DNA of 64,000 nt from Flavobacterium crocinum. Its GTDB lineage: Bacteria > Bacteroidota > Bacteroidia > Flavobacteriales > Flavobacteriaceae. How positions within the stretch are numbered: the first letter of the stretch is position 1; each line of letters starts with the position of its first letter. The position numbers and the translations under genes were made by a program. The notes beneath the pieces are model-generated. The model did not search any database. It was not told the origin of the DNA and saw only the letters and a list, made by a program, of their open reading frames with translations. Below, one piece after another: positions 17,582-27,141 of the stretch. The stretch covers positions 1,612,001 to 1,676,000 of the forward strand of contig NZ_CP029255.1 of the NCBI RefSeq assembly GCF_003122385.1. Reading direction: 5' to 3'.

Positions 17582-18610
17582 TTATTTGATTAAGATACTT
17601 TTAAATTTTGCAATGTTTTTAAGAGCCATTCCGGTACCGCGAACAACAGCTCTTAATGGATCTTCTGCAATATAAACTGGTAAATCTGTTTTTTGAGAGA
17701 TACGTTTGTCAAGACCTCTCAACATAGATCCTCCACCAGCTAAATAAATACCAGTGTTATAAATATCGGCAGCTAACTCAGGCGGAGTCTGAGATAATGT
17801 TTCCATTACCGCATCTTCAATACGCTGAATAGATTTGTCTAATGCTTTTGCAATCTCACGGTAAGAAACATCTACTTGTTTTGGTTTCCCTGTAAGCAAA
17901 TCTCTACCCTGAACTGACATATCTTCTGGCGGACCATCTAAATCTTCGATAGCAGCTCCAATTTGAATTTTGATTTTCTCAGCAGTACTTTCTCCAACAA
18001 ATAAGTTGTGCTGTGTACGCATGTAATAAACGATGTCATTTGTGAAAACGTCACCTGCAATTTTTACAGATTTGTCACATACAATTCCACCTAAAGCGAT
18101 AACAGCGATTTCAGTAGTACCACCTCCGATATCTACGATCATGTTTCCTTTTGGTTGCATGATATCGATTCCAATACCGATTGCAGCGGCCATTGGTTCG
18201 TGAATCAAATAAACTTCTTTTCCGTTTACACGCTCACAAGATTCTTTTACAGCACGCATTTCAACCTCTGTAATTCCGGACGGAATACAAACTACCATTC
18301 TTAAAGCTGGAGTAAACATTCTCTTTTTTAATGCAGGAATGCTTTTAATGAACATGTTGATCATTTTTTCCGAAGCATCAAAATCGGCAATTACACCATC
18401 TTTCAAAGGCCTTATGGTCTTGATATTTTCATGTGTTTTACCTTGCATCATGTTGGCTTCTTTACCAACAGCGATGATTTTGCCTGAAACTCTGTCGCGT
18501 GCTACGATAGAGGGGCTGTCAATAACAACTTTATCATTATGAATGATTAAAGTGTTTGCGGTACCAAGGTCTATTGCAATATCCTCGGTCATGAAATCAA
18601 AAAATCCCAT
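17582..18610 (-). CDS. mreB: Cell-shape actin homologue MreB
   Basis: 342 aa actin-like ATPase that organises the elongasome beneath the membrane. Visible motifs are phosphate-1 DLGTANTLI (14-22), phosphate-2 MIVDIGGGTTEIAVIALGG, and the adenosine motif IYLAGGGSMLRGLD. It is the first gene of mreB-mreC-mreD-mrdA-rodA. A TAACTTTG -7 box at 18653-18660 (minus) suggests its own promoter, placed right after the purH stop. Confidence 0.97.
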   Translation of the reverse strand: MGFFDFMTEDIAIDLGTANTLIIHNDKVVIDSPSIVARDRVSGKIIAVGKEANMMQGKTHENIKTIRPLKDGVIADFDASEKMINMFIKSIPALKKRMFTPALRMVVCIPSGITEVEMRAVKESCERVNGKEVYLIHEPMAAAIGIGIDIMQPKGNMIVDIGGGTTEIAVIALGGIVCDKSVKIAGDVFTNDIVYYMRTQHNLFVGESTAEKIKIQIGAAIEDLDGPPEDMSVQGRDLLTGKPKQVDVSYREIAKALDKSIQRIEDAVMETLSQTPPELAADIYNTGIYLAGGGSMLRGLDKRISQKTDLPVYIAEDPLRAVVRGTGMALKNIAKFKSILIK

Positions 18611-18652
18611 AAGTTTTTTAGGGGTTTAAAATGTTATAAATTATTTATCGAA

Positions 18653-18660
18653 CAAAGTTA
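18653..18660 (-). promoter_or_regulatory. -7 box of the mre operon promoter
   Basis: TAACTTTG on the minus strand, an exact TAnnTTTG match 43 bases before the mreB ATG. I see no TTG at the expected -33 distance. Confidence 0.45.
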
Positions 18661-18666
18661 AACAAA

Positions 18667-20193
18667 TTAATGTTTAAAATGACGAGTTCCAGTAAATACC
18701 ATTGCAAGATTATTTTCATTGCAATAATTTATGCTTAATTCGTCTTTTATCGAACCTCCTGGCTGAATTACAGCAGTTATTCCTGCTTTTTTGGCTAATT
18801 CTACACAGTCCGGAAATGGGAAAAATGCATCACTTGCCATCGAAGCTCCATTTAAGTCAAATCCAAATGCTTTTGCTTTGTCAACTGCCTGAATTAAAGC
18901 ATCAACTCTTGAAGTCTGACCTGTACCGGATGAAATCAATGTTCCGTTCTTTGCAAATACGATTGTGTTTGATTTTGTATTCTTGCAGATTTTAGAAGCA
19001 AAGATCAAATCTTCGATCTCCTGAGCAGTAGGTTCTGTAATGGTAACGGTTTTTAAATGCTCTTTATTATCCGTAATATTATTTCTGTCCTGAATTAACA
19101 AACCATTAAGACAAGTTCTTACTTGACGAGCTGGTAATTCTACTTCGTTTTGAACTAAAATAATACGATTTTTCTTCTCTTGTAAAACGGTAACAGCCTC
19201 ATCATCATAAGCTGGAGCGATTACCACTTCGCAGAATAATTTGTTGATTTCCTGAGCTGTTTCTAAATCAATTTTAGTATTAGAAATTAACACTCCTCCA
19301 AATGCTGAAGTAGGATCACAAGCCAAAGCTGCTAAATAAGCTTCACTGATTGTTTTTCTTGAAGCTAAACCACAAGCGTTGTTGTGTTTTAGAATAGCAA
19401 ATGTTGGTCCGTCAGTTTTGAACTCAGCGATTAAGTTAACTGCAGCATCAACATCAAGCAAATTGTTGTATGATAATTCTTTTCCGTGAAGTTTATTGAA
19501 CATTGCATCAAAATCTCCAAAGAAGAATCCTTTTTGATGAGGGTTTTCACCATATCTTAAAACCTGACCATTTGCAATGCTTTCTTTGTAAATAGTCTCG
19601 TCTGTGTTGAAATAATTAAAAATTGCTCCATCATAGTGAGATGAAACATGGAATGCTTTAGTAGCAAACAATCTTCTGTTTTCTAAAGTTGTTGCTCCAT
19701 TTTGCTCTGTAATCAAATCTAAAAGTAAGCTGTACTCATTTACCGAAGCAACAATTACAGTGTCTTTGAAGTTTTTAGCACCTGCACGAATTAATGAAAT
19801 ACCACCGATATCAATTTTCTCAATAATGTCTTGTTCGCTTGCTCCCGAAGCAACCGTTTTTTCGAAAGGATATAAATCAACAATCACTAAATCAATTTGA
19901 GGAATGTCAAATTCTTTCATTTGCTGAACATCGCTTTCATTATCCTGGCGGTTCAAAATTCCACCAAAGATTTTAGGGTGTAATGTTTTTACTCTTCCAC
20001 CAAGAATTTCAGGGAAAGAAGTAATATCTTCAACAGGAACTACCGGAATACCAAGGTTTTTGATGAAATCTTCAGTTCCTCCAGTTGAATAAAGTGTTAC
20101 ATTTTGTTCGTGTAATTTTCTAACAATTGGTTCTAATCCATCTTTAGAAAAAACAGAAATTAATGCCGATTGTATTTTTTTTGTTGTGCTCAT
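18667..20193 (-). CDS. purH: Bifunctional AICAR transformylase / IMP cyclohydrolase
   Basis: 508 aa from MSTTKKIQSALISVF; an ATG 27 bases upstream only adds a non-conserved leader. PurH makes the last two steps of IMP synthesis. The N-terminal MGS-like cyclohydrolase domain spans about 1-150 (FSKDGLEP, YSTGGTEDF, GGRVKTLHPKIFGGIL). The transformylase domain follows (RYGENPHQKGFFFG, LKHNNACGLA, SDAFFPFPDCVELA, QPGGSIKDE, FTGTRHFKH). A TACTTTTG -7 box lies at 20218-20225 (minus). The gene precedes the mre operon on the same strand but appears to be transcriptionally separate. Confidence 0.96.
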   Translation of the reverse strand: MSTTKKIQSALISVFSKDGLEPIVRKLHEQNVTLYSTGGTEDFIKNLGIPVVPVEDITSFPEILGGRVKTLHPKIFGGILNRQDNESDVQQMKEFDIPQIDLVIVDLYPFEKTVASGASEQDIIEKIDIGGISLIRAGAKNFKDTVIVASVNEYSLLLDLITEQNGATTLENRRLFATKAFHVSSHYDGAIFNYFNTDETIYKESIANGQVLRYGENPHQKGFFFGDFDAMFNKLHGKELSYNNLLDVDAAVNLIAEFKTDGPTFAILKHNNACGLASRKTISEAYLAALACDPTSAFGGVLISNTKIDLETAQEINKLFCEVVIAPAYDDEAVTVLQEKKNRIILVQNEVELPARQVRTCLNGLLIQDRNNITDNKEHLKTVTITEPTAQEIEDLIFASKICKNTKSNTIVFAKNGTLISSGTGQTSRVDALIQAVDKAKAFGFDLNGASMASDAFFPFPDCVELAKKAGITAVIQPGGSIKDELSINYCNENNLAMVFTGTRHFKH

Positions 20194-20358
20194 TGTGTAG
20201 TTATGATTTTGAGACTGCAAAAGTAGTTTTTTTATATGTTATTTTAAAAAAAAATCATGTAACAAAATGCCAAAAAAATCTACTGATGAGTAAGTTAACT
20301 TTTATTAGGTTTTTGATTTTAAATTATTGAATTTTACTTTATTGAAAAATATAAAAAT

Positions 20359-21606
20359 ATGCTTGTTTATTTAAGATTGTTAAAAGAAAGTCTAAGCTTT
20401 GCTATCAATGCTTTGCGAAATAATAAATTACGTACGTTGTTGTCGCTTTTGGGTGTAACAATTGGTATTTTTTCAATTATCGCTGTTTTGGCTGCTGTTG
20501 ATTCTCTTGACAAAAAAATCTCTAAAGATTTGAGCAGTTTAGATAAAAATACGATTTATTTAATGAAATTCTGCTTTGGTCCATCTGAAATTCCACAATG
20601 GAAAAGAGAGCAGTTTCCAAACGTAAAATACGATGAATATATCGGTTTAAAAAATTCAATGAATGATACGGATCAGGTAGGATATCAGCTTTTCGTAAAT
20701 AGAGAAACTTTGAAATACGATTCCAAAACAGTCAGTGATGTAAATATTATTCCTGCGTCAAGCGAAATGGTCGATATTGACGGATTAAGTTTTGATAAAG
20801 GAAGATTTTACAACGAATCAGAATCTAATTCAGGAACCGCAGTTATTGTTTTGGGTTATGACATTGCAGAAGGACTTTTTGGAGCAACTGATCCGCTTGG
20901 GAAAAATATTCGTTTATACGGTCAGCGTTTTACCGTAATTGGAGTTATCGCCAAACAAGGTGCCGGTTTTTTTGGAGACAGTAATGATACTTCGGTTTAT
21001 CTTCCGGCTAATTTTCTGCGACGAATGTATGGAGACAGTGATGCTATGACTCCGGTGATTGTTTTAAAACCGGTGAAAGGTGTCGATATGGATGCTTACA
21101 AAGCGGAAATTGCACAAAAACTGCGTGCTATACGTGGGATAAAAGCAGGGGAAATGGATAATTTTTTCATTAATGTGCTTTCCGGATTTACGGACTTTAT
21201 TGATGGTATTTTGGGGCAAATGAATTTCGTAGGCTGGATTATTAGTGGATTTTCTCTTTTGGTTGGTGGTTTCGGAATTGCTAATATTATGTTTGTTTCA
21301 GTAAAAGAAAGAACCAATCTTATCGGAATTCAAAAGTCATTAGGAGCGAAAAACAAATTTATCTTATTTCAATTTTTGTTTGAAGCTATAATTTTATCTG
21401 TTATTGGTGGAATTATCGGTCTTTTGATGGTTTGGGGAATTGCCATTGGTTTAACAAAATTACTGGACTTTGAATTTGTATTAAGTTTGAAAAATATTCT
21501 CTTAGGAACTGGCTTGGCGGCTTTGATTGGTTTGGTTTCCGGAATTCTTCCTGCGATTTCTGCTGCGAATCTTGATCCTGTTGAGGCGATTAGAACAGGG
21601 ATGTAG
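20359..21606 (+). CDS. FtsX/MacB-type ABC transporter permease
   Basis: 415 aa. It has an N-terminal transmembrane helix after ALRNNKLRTLLSLLGVTIGIFSIIAVLAAVDSL, a MacB periplasmic core domain (about 50-270), and a C-terminal FtsX domain with three membrane helices ending LDPVEAIRTGM. The family exports lipoproteins, peptides or drugs mechanically together with a separate ATPase. No ATPase or membrane-fusion gene is adjacent, so its partner is encoded elsewhere. Confidence 0.9.
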   Translation: MLVYLRLLKESLSFAINALRNNKLRTLLSLLGVTIGIFSIIAVLAAVDSLDKKISKDLSSLDKNTIYLMKFCFGPSEIPQWKREQFPNVKYDEYIGLKNSMNDTDQVGYQLFVNRETLKYDSKTVSDVNIIPASSEMVDIDGLSFDKGRFYNESESNSGTAVIVLGYDIAEGLFGATDPLGKNIRLYGQRFTVIGVIAKQGAGFFGDSNDTSVYLPANFLRRMYGDSDAMTPVIVLKPVKGVDMDAYKAEIAQKLRAIRGIKAGEMDNFFINVLSGFTDFIDGILGQMNFVGWIISGFSLLVGGFGIANIMFVSVKERTNLIGIQKSLGAKNKFILFQFLFEAIILSVIGGIIGLLMVWGIAIGLTKLLDFEFVLSLKNILLGTGLAALIGLVSGILPAISAANLDPVEAIRTGM

Positions 21607-21654
21607 TTTTTTTTAAGATACTAAGATTCTTAGATACTGAGTTGCTAAGTTTTG

Positions 21655-21752
21655 TTTAATAAAATTCCGTAGGAATGAATCATTTTGCAGCAACGGATTT
21701 TTAATCCGTTGAGAAATGAAACCACAAGATTTATAAGTTCCGAGGAACGGCA
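21655..21752. repeat. Cluster of short palindromes (REP-like intergenic element)
   Basis: Three hairpins in under 100 bases between convergent genes: TTCCGTAGGAA (21665-21675), CAACGGAT-TTTTA-ATCCGTTG (21691-21711), and GTTCCGAGGAAC just before 21750. The pattern resembles dispersed intergenic repeats of Flavobacterium genomes and may serve as the 3' end of the permease transcript. Confidence 0.5.
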
Positions 21753-21759
21753 CATATTC

Positions 21760-22359
21760 TTATTTGTTGTTTGGAAGTTTAATCTTTGTTTTATCCCATT
21801 TGATTGAATCAGGGTAGTAATAGACATGTCTGCTTTGGTTGTTTTTATATCTTAAAACAGTGTCTTCTTCTTGAGTAGTTCTTCGAATAAAGTAAGTGCC
21901 GATATTTTTCGTGTTTAAGAATTCAAAAAATGATGGATTTTTAATGGTGTCGTTTTGAGAAGCAATAATTAAAATCTGTCTGTTTTTTTCTTTAACTAAG
22001 ATATTTTCTGAAAGAAAATCAGTTAAATTTTTAGGTGGAATTCTAATAATGTCTTTTGGTTCTAAATGTAAAAAATGAGGAAGAGTATCATTTTCACTGC
22101 CATAACTGCATAATGCCAAAAAGTGCTCTCTTTGATAAAAATATAAATTTCCTTTTTTGTCAATTATTAATTGGCTTTCTCCATAGAAAAATCCTTTTGT
22201 TGATGGAGGATGTACTGCTAATGAATCGTAATATTTTTCAAGTTCTTTATCCTCATAGGAGATGATATAAGGTTTGTTTTTAATAATAGCTTTTTCCTCT
22301 TTTTTAGCACAGTTCAAAAGAAGCAAACAAATCACAAACCCAATAAAAACTCTTTTCAT
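21760..22359 (-). CDS. Lipoprotein of unknown function
   Basis: 199 aa with a type II signal peptide: MKRVFIGFVICLLLLNC, with the lipobox cysteine at 17. The mature protein is beta-rich with FYGESQLIIDKKGNLYFYQ and a basic C-terminus. I recognise no family. A terminator separates it from accD upstream, so it is expressed independently. Confidence 0.7.
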   Translation of the reverse strand: MKRVFIGFVICLLLLNCAKKEEKAIIKNKPYIISYEDKELEKYYDSLAVHPPSTKGFFYGESQLIIDKKGNLYFYQREHFLALCSYGSENDTLPHFLHLEPKDIIRIPPKNLTDFLSENILVKEKNRQILIIASQNDTIKNPSFFEFLNTKNIGTYFIRRTTQEEDTVLRYKNNQSRHVYYYPDSIKWDKTKIKLPNNK

Positions 22360-22383
22360 AGAAAGTCAGATTTAAAATAAATA

Positions 22384-22420
22384 TATAAAAAAAATCCCAA
22401 GAAATTGCTTCTTGGGATTT
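22384..22420 (-). terminator. accD terminator
   Basis: AAATCCCAAGAA and TTCTTGGGATTT arms (22392-22403, 22409-22420) with a U tract in the accD direction. Confidence 0.85.
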
Positions 22421-22442
22421 TGTGTTTAAAAATAGTGTAATA

Positions 22443-23300
22443 CTATTTTCTAATATCATTATTTTGAATCAAATCGATATATAAGTTGATCTTATCTTTC
22501 AATTCTTTTCTCGGCGTGATAAAGTCTAAGAAACCGTGCTCTAATAAGAACTCAGCAGTTTGGAAACCTTCCGGCAAATCTTTTCCTGTAGTATCGCGAA
22601 CAACACGTGGACCAGCAAAACCAATCAAAGCGCCTGGTTCAGAGATGTTAATGTCTCCTAACATAGCATATGATGCAGTTGTTCCTCCGGTTGTTGGATC
22701 TGTACAAAGAGAGATATAAGGTAATTTAGCTTCAGCTAATTGAGCCAGTTTTACAGAAGTTTTTGCTAATTGCATTAAAGAATAAGCAGCTTCCATCATA
22801 CGAGCTCCGCCAGATTTAGAGATCATAACAAAAGGTAGTTTATTTTTGATTGCGTGATCAATACCTCTTGCAATTTTCTCACCCACAACAGCTCCCATAG
22901 ATCCACCAATAAAAGCGAAATCCATACAGCAAATTACAAGTTCTCTTCCTTTAGATTTTCCTACTCCTGTACGTACAGCGTCTTTTAGATGAGTTTTTTC
23001 CATTACATCTTTCAAACGGTCTGCGTATTTCTTTGTATCCACAAAGTGCAGAGGGTCTTTTGATGTCATGTTTTTGTCCAACTCAACAAATTCGTTGTTG
23101 TCGAATAAAATTTCAAAATAGGTTGCGCTTCCAATTCGAACGTGAAAATCATCTTCAGGGCTCACGAACAAATTTCTCGCTAATTCGTCAGCATCAATAA
23201 TTTTTCCAGTAGGAGATTTGTACCACAACCCTTTCGGAACGTCCATCTTGTCTTCAGTAGCGGTCGTAATCCCTTTTTCTTGTCTTTTAAACCAAGCCAT
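22443..23300 (-). CDS. accD: Acetyl-CoA carboxylase carboxyltransferase beta subunit, zinc finger lost
   Basis: 285 aa crotonase-fold subunit that, with AccA, transfers CO2 from carboxybiotin to acetyl-CoA for fatty-acid synthesis. The core is intact ([73 protein letters not shown]). E. coli AccD carries a C4 zinc finger near residues 27-49. Here the aligned positions are S29, G32, S47 and D50 ([27 protein letters not shown]), so no zinc can bind there. The flanking sequence is well conserved, so this is a clean loss rather than decay. Confidence 0.95.
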   Translation of the reverse strand: MAWFKRQEKGITTATEDKMDVPKGLWYKSPTGKIIDADELARNLFVSPEDDFHVRIGSATYFEILFDNNEFVELDKNMTSKDPLHFVDTKKYADRLKDVMEKTHLKDAVRTGVGKSKGRELVICCMDFAFIGGSMGAVVGEKIARGIDHAIKNKLPFVMISKSGGARMMEAAYSLMQLAKTSVKLAQLAEAKLPYISLCTDPTTGGTTASYAMLGDINISEPGALIGFAGPRVVRDTTGKDLPEGFQTAEFLLEHGFLDFITPRKELKDKINLYIDLIQNNDIRK

Positions 23301-23319
23301 TTCTTTTAGTATTCAGTGT

Positions 23320-23398
23320 TCAGTAATAAAATTTCAGTGTTCAGTTGTATTCAGTTTTAAGTATTCAAACTGAACACTTAAAACTGTACACTGATTAC
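23320..23398. repeat. Intergenic repeat with 11-bp hairpin
   Basis: Copies of CAGTGTTCAGT, and a perfect stem CAGTTTTAAGT (23352-23362) / ACTTAAAACTG (23376-23386). The stretch AACTGAACACT-(T/A)-AAAACTG recurs between etfB and etfA near 34037-34056. It lies between fbaA and accD. Confidence 0.5.
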
Positions 23399-23402
23399 TT
23401 TT

Positions 23403-24470
23403 TTATAACGTGTTTACGTTATTTAAATCAGCAAAAGCTTGTTCAAGTCTTGCGTTGAATGTTACTTCGCTTTCACGAACCCATCTTCTTGGATCGTAGT
23501 ATTTTTTGTTTGGAGCATCCGGACCTTCTGGGTTACCAATTTGAGATTTCAAATAGTCAAGGTTTTTAACCATATAATCACGGATACCTTCAGTGTATGC
23601 AAATTGTAAATCTGTATCGATGTTCATTTTGATAACTCCGTAGCTAATTCCTTCTCTGATTTCTTCAAGTGTAGAACCTGAACCTCCGTGGAAAACGAAG
23701 TCAACTGGATTGTGTCCTGTGTTGAATTTGTTTTGTACGAAATCCTGAGAATTTTTTAAGATTTTTGGAGTTAATTTTACGTTTCCTGGTTTGTAAACAC
23801 CGTGAACGTTTCCAAAAGCAGCAGCTATAGTAAATTTAGGGCTCACTTTAGATAATTCTTCGTAAGCATAAGCTACTTCTTCTGGTTGAGTATATAATTT
23901 TGAGCTGTCAACATCAGAGTTGTCAACACCATCTTCTTCACCACCTGTAATACCAAGTTCGATTTCCAATGTCATGCCCATTTTGCTCATTCTAGCTAAA
24001 TATTCTTTACAGATCTCGATGTTTTCTTCGATTGGCTCCTCAGACAAATCGATCATGTGAGAACTGAATAATGGTTTTCCTGTTTCTGCGAAGTGTTTTT
24101 CAGAAGCATCTAATAAACCATCAATCCAAGGTAAAAGTTTTTTTGCGCAGTGGTCAGTGTGTAAGATTACAGTTGCACCGTAAGCTTCTGCCAAAGTATG
24201 AATGTGTTTTGCTCCTGCGATTCCTCCCGCGATTGCTGCTTTTTCACCTGCATTTGATAATCCTTTTCCAGCGTTGAATTGTGCTCCACCGTTAGAAAAT
24301 TGAATGATAACTGGCGCGTTTAGTTTTGCTGCAGTTTCAAGAACTCCATTAATTGTGCTAGATCCAGTAACGTTTACTGCTGGAAGAGCAAAACCCTTCT
24401 CTTTCGCATAATTAAAGATCTCTTGTACTTGATCTCCTGTAGCTACTCCTGGTTTAATGTTGTGTGCCAT
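23403..24470 (-). CDS. fbaA: Class II fructose-bisphosphate aldolase
   Basis: 355 aa zinc-dependent aldolase of glycolysis and gluconeogenesis. Visible motifs are VILHTDHCAKK (catalytic Asp and zinc His), ELGITGGEEDGVDN, FGNVHGVYKPGNVKL (zinc His), DFVFHGGSGSTLEEI (zinc His and phosphate binding) and KMNIDTDLQ. It is upstream of accD on the same strand. A TATTTTTG -7 box lies at 24509-24516 (minus). Confidence 0.96.
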   Translation of the reverse strand: MAHNIKPGVATGDQVQEIFNYAKEKGFALPAVNVTGSSTINGVLETAAKLNAPVIIQFSNGGAQFNAGKGLSNAGEKAAIAGGIAGAKHIHTLAEAYGATVILHTDHCAKKLLPWIDGLLDASEKHFAETGKPLFSSHMIDLSEEPIEENIEICKEYLARMSKMGMTLEIELGITGGEEDGVDNSDVDSSKLYTQPEEVAYAYEELSKVSPKFTIAAAFGNVHGVYKPGNVKLTPKILKNSQDFVQNKFNTGHNPVDFVFHGGSGSTLEEIREGISYGVIKMNIDTDLQFAYTEGIRDYMVKNLDYLKSQIGNPEGPDAPNKKYYDPRRWVRESEVTFNARLEQAFADLNNVNTL

Positions 24471-24530
24471 TGTAATTTTTTTTATAGTTGTTTTTAGTTT
24501 TTAGGTTGCAAAAATAAGAATTAAATACCA

Positions 24531-27104
24531 TTAGAACGGATAATTTATACCAAAATTTAAAACCGAGTGTCCAAAATTGTATTCTTTAAACCATCGCTCT
24601 CCTTTGTCATGTGCCGGATTATAAGTCTTAAAGCCTAAATCTAAACGAATAACAAAAAAGCTTAAATCGTATCGTAATCCAAATCCTGTTCCTAAAGCAA
24701 TTTCTTCTAAATCGTTTAAGTTGTCAAATTTTGCTTTTGGATCTGTCACATTATCGAGTACATTCCAGATATTTCCGGCGTCTGCAAAGAGCGCCCCTTT
24801 AACATCTCCAAAAACTTTGAAACGATATTCAAGACTCGCTGCGATTTTCATATTTGCTTCGTTAAAGTCATTCACTGCGTTGGTGCTTCCTGGTCCTAAA
24901 GCATATGGTTGCCAAGCACGGTTGTCATTTGAACCTCCGCCATAATAACTTCGTGAAAACGGAATATAATTGGAATTTCCAAACGGAATTGCAATTCCAA
25001 AGAAGCTTCTAACAGCCAAAACTTTTTCTTTTCCAAAATCCCAGAGTTTGATATAATCAAACTCTGTTTTTATGTATTCAGAATATTCTAAGTTAAAAAT
25101 CTCGTAGTTTCCTCTGGAGTTCTTTGGTAAATTTCCAATTGCTGAAACCGCTGACAACAAAGTTCCTGCAGATTCAATTTTAGTTCTGAATTGATAGAAA
25201 TTATTGTCGGCAAGATCTTTTTTGGTTGTTTTGGTAAAAGAATAACTGGTCGCCAAGATAAAGTCGTTTTCGGTCAAACGGATTCTTCTTTCTTCTATAC
25301 TTGAAACTTCCTGATATTGAGAATTACCTGGTGTTAAGGTTGTTCCTCCAGTTAATACGTCATTGGTAAATCCTGCAGTTCCTTTAGGTATAGTTAGATT
25401 TTTATTCTGTTGCTGTTCTGTTGTGTCTCCCCAGTTGGCAGGGTTAACATTATAGTCTTTTCCAATATTATTTAAATCATCATAAGAAGAAGTATAGACA
25501 TTAAAATAATTATCCGGATTCAGATTACGAACAAATTGTGCATTTAATAATTCCAGTTTTGCTGTATTGTGACGTTTTGGAGTCCAGTTATATGAAATAC
25601 CTCCTGTAAAGTTTTCTTTGTCCAGACCAATATTTCGCTGTTTCGAAAAACCCGAAGTTATAGAGGTATACGGAATCATACTTTTTGGAATAATTTTCTC
25701 AGTTCCAAAAGGGAAAAGAATCCTTGGGAAATTTAATTTCATATCCAGACCATATTCCGAAACATTAAAGAAATTATTGTTAGGATTTGCCATATCTCTC
25801 GAAGAACCGATATTTAAGCGGGCTGAAATTTCCAGAGTCTCGGCACGATTGAATACATTTCGAATGGTCTCTGAAATACTTGCTCCAATTCCGAAATCCT
25901 GAATGTTAGAATGTGTAACGTCAAAAGTAGCTCCGAAACTGTATTTTTTTCTTGGAGTCAAATAAACATTTGCGATAAGAGATTGCGCTGTAGAATCTCT
26001 TTTATCAACTTCGTACTGAATAGATGGATAGTTGAAAATCTTCAGATTATTTAAATATCGGGAAGAAAGAGTGGTTCTGAAATCGGCAAAAGTACTCCCT
26101 TTGGTAATAAAAATAGCATCTGTAATAGCACGCGGCTTGTACTTTAGTGTTTTGTAACTGTAAAGATTAAAGTTGTTGTAAGTTGTACTGTCAGTTGGTT
26201 TTTTCTTTGCATTTGCGGCAGAATAATCCGTATAAATATTTACATCACTGATAGTATATAATTTGAAAGGTTCAGTTCGGCTTGAATCTCTTCCCTGAAT
26301 AATATTATTGCTGATATTTAATCTTACATTGGCCTGATTCTTTTTGCCAATGGTATCAATATCGAAAGTTACATAAGTAGGCTGAAAGTAATAAGCACCG
26401 TGATTTCTGAAATAAGTCGTAATACGGTTTTTTTCTTCTTCAAAATCGGTAGTTTTGTATTGATTTCCGGATTTTAGTAAAGAAGGTTCATTACTGGTTT
26501 TATATAATGAATCTAATGCAGGAGTTGTTATATTAGTACTGATGGTGTCTAATTTATAAGCTGGACCTGTTGTAATGTTGTAATTAATTGCAGCTCTTTT
26601 TTTACCAACAGTATCAATGGTGTAACCTGTCTGAACATTAAAAAAACCATTGTTGAAATAATAATATTTTAAACGCAGCAATGATTTTTTTGTTTTTGCA
26701 GTGTCGATAATTACGGGAGGTTCACCGGTATTTTTTAGAAACTCATGAATTCCTTTGTAATAAAAAGACTGGCCAAGTCGGTCTACTTGTTTTGCAGAGA
26801 AAATTTTAGACATTCGTTCGTACTTTCCGGGATTGTTTTTGAATTTTGCCTGATAAGTTGAATCCGGATTTAGATTGGCTAAATTGTATAAGTTTAATCT
26901 AAGTTTGTAGCCTAAAAGTTTACCATTTGGTTTCTGGTACATCTGATTAGCTGCAACTTCATCGTTTGTTGATTTTCCGTTAACCAGAATATTATTTTTT
27001 ACAAGAAGGTTTTTTCCATCGGGAACTCTTTTTACGGCATTACAAGCGCAAATAAGTATTGCAATTAGAAGAAATGCTATTATTTTTGTGGAATTATTTT
27101 TCAA
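24531..27104 (-). CDS. tamL: Translocation and assembly module lipoprotein TamL (BamA family)
   Basis: 857 aa. A type II signal peptide (lipobox LICAC, Cys near 20) is followed by POTRA-like repeats (about 35-400) and a C-terminal 16-strand Omp85 barrel with the final strand motif NFGHSVLNFGINYPF. A lipidated Omp85 protein of this architecture is the Bacteroidota TamL, partner of TamB in outer-membrane biogenesis. The start is TTG at 27104. A TACTTTTG -7 box lies upstream at 27125-27132. It is divergent from an RNA methylase gene. Confidence 0.88.
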   Translation of the reverse strand: MKNNSTKIIAFLLIAILICACNAVKRVPDGKNLLVKNNILVNGKSTNDEVAANQMYQKPNGKLLGYKLRLNLYNLANLNPDSTYQAKFKNNPGKYERMSKIFSAKQVDRLGQSFYYKGIHEFLKNTGEPPVIIDTAKTKKSLLRLKYYYFNNGFFNVQTGYTIDTVGKKRAAINYNITTGPAYKLDTISTNITTPALDSLYKTSNEPSLLKSGNQYKTTDFEEEKNRITTYFRNHGAYYFQPTYVTFDIDTIGKKNQANVRLNISNNIIQGRDSSRTEPFKLYTISDVNIYTDYSAANAKKKPTDSTTYNNFNLYSYKTLKYKPRAITDAIFITKGSTFADFRTTLSSRYLNNLKIFNYPSIQYEVDKRDSTAQSLIANVYLTPRKKYSFGATFDVTHSNIQDFGIGASISETIRNVFNRAETLEISARLNIGSSRDMANPNNNFFNVSEYGLDMKLNFPRILFPFGTEKIIPKSMIPYTSITSGFSKQRNIGLDKENFTGGISYNWTPKRHNTAKLELLNAQFVRNLNPDNYFNVYTSSYDDLNNIGKDYNVNPANWGDTTEQQQNKNLTIPKGTAGFTNDVLTGGTTLTPGNSQYQEVSSIEERRIRLTENDFILATSYSFTKTTKKDLADNNFYQFRTKIESAGTLLSAVSAIGNLPKNSRGNYEIFNLEYSEYIKTEFDYIKLWDFGKEKVLAVRSFFGIAIPFGNSNYIPFSRSYYGGGSNDNRAWQPYALGPGSTNAVNDFNEANMKIAASLEYRFKVFGDVKGALFADAGNIWNVLDNVTDPKAKFDNLNDLEEIALGTGFGLRYDLSFFVIRLDLGFKTYNPAHDKGERWFKEYNFGHSVLNFGINYPF

Positions 27105-27141
27105 GTGTTTTTTAATATTTAATTCAAAAGTACATTATTTT

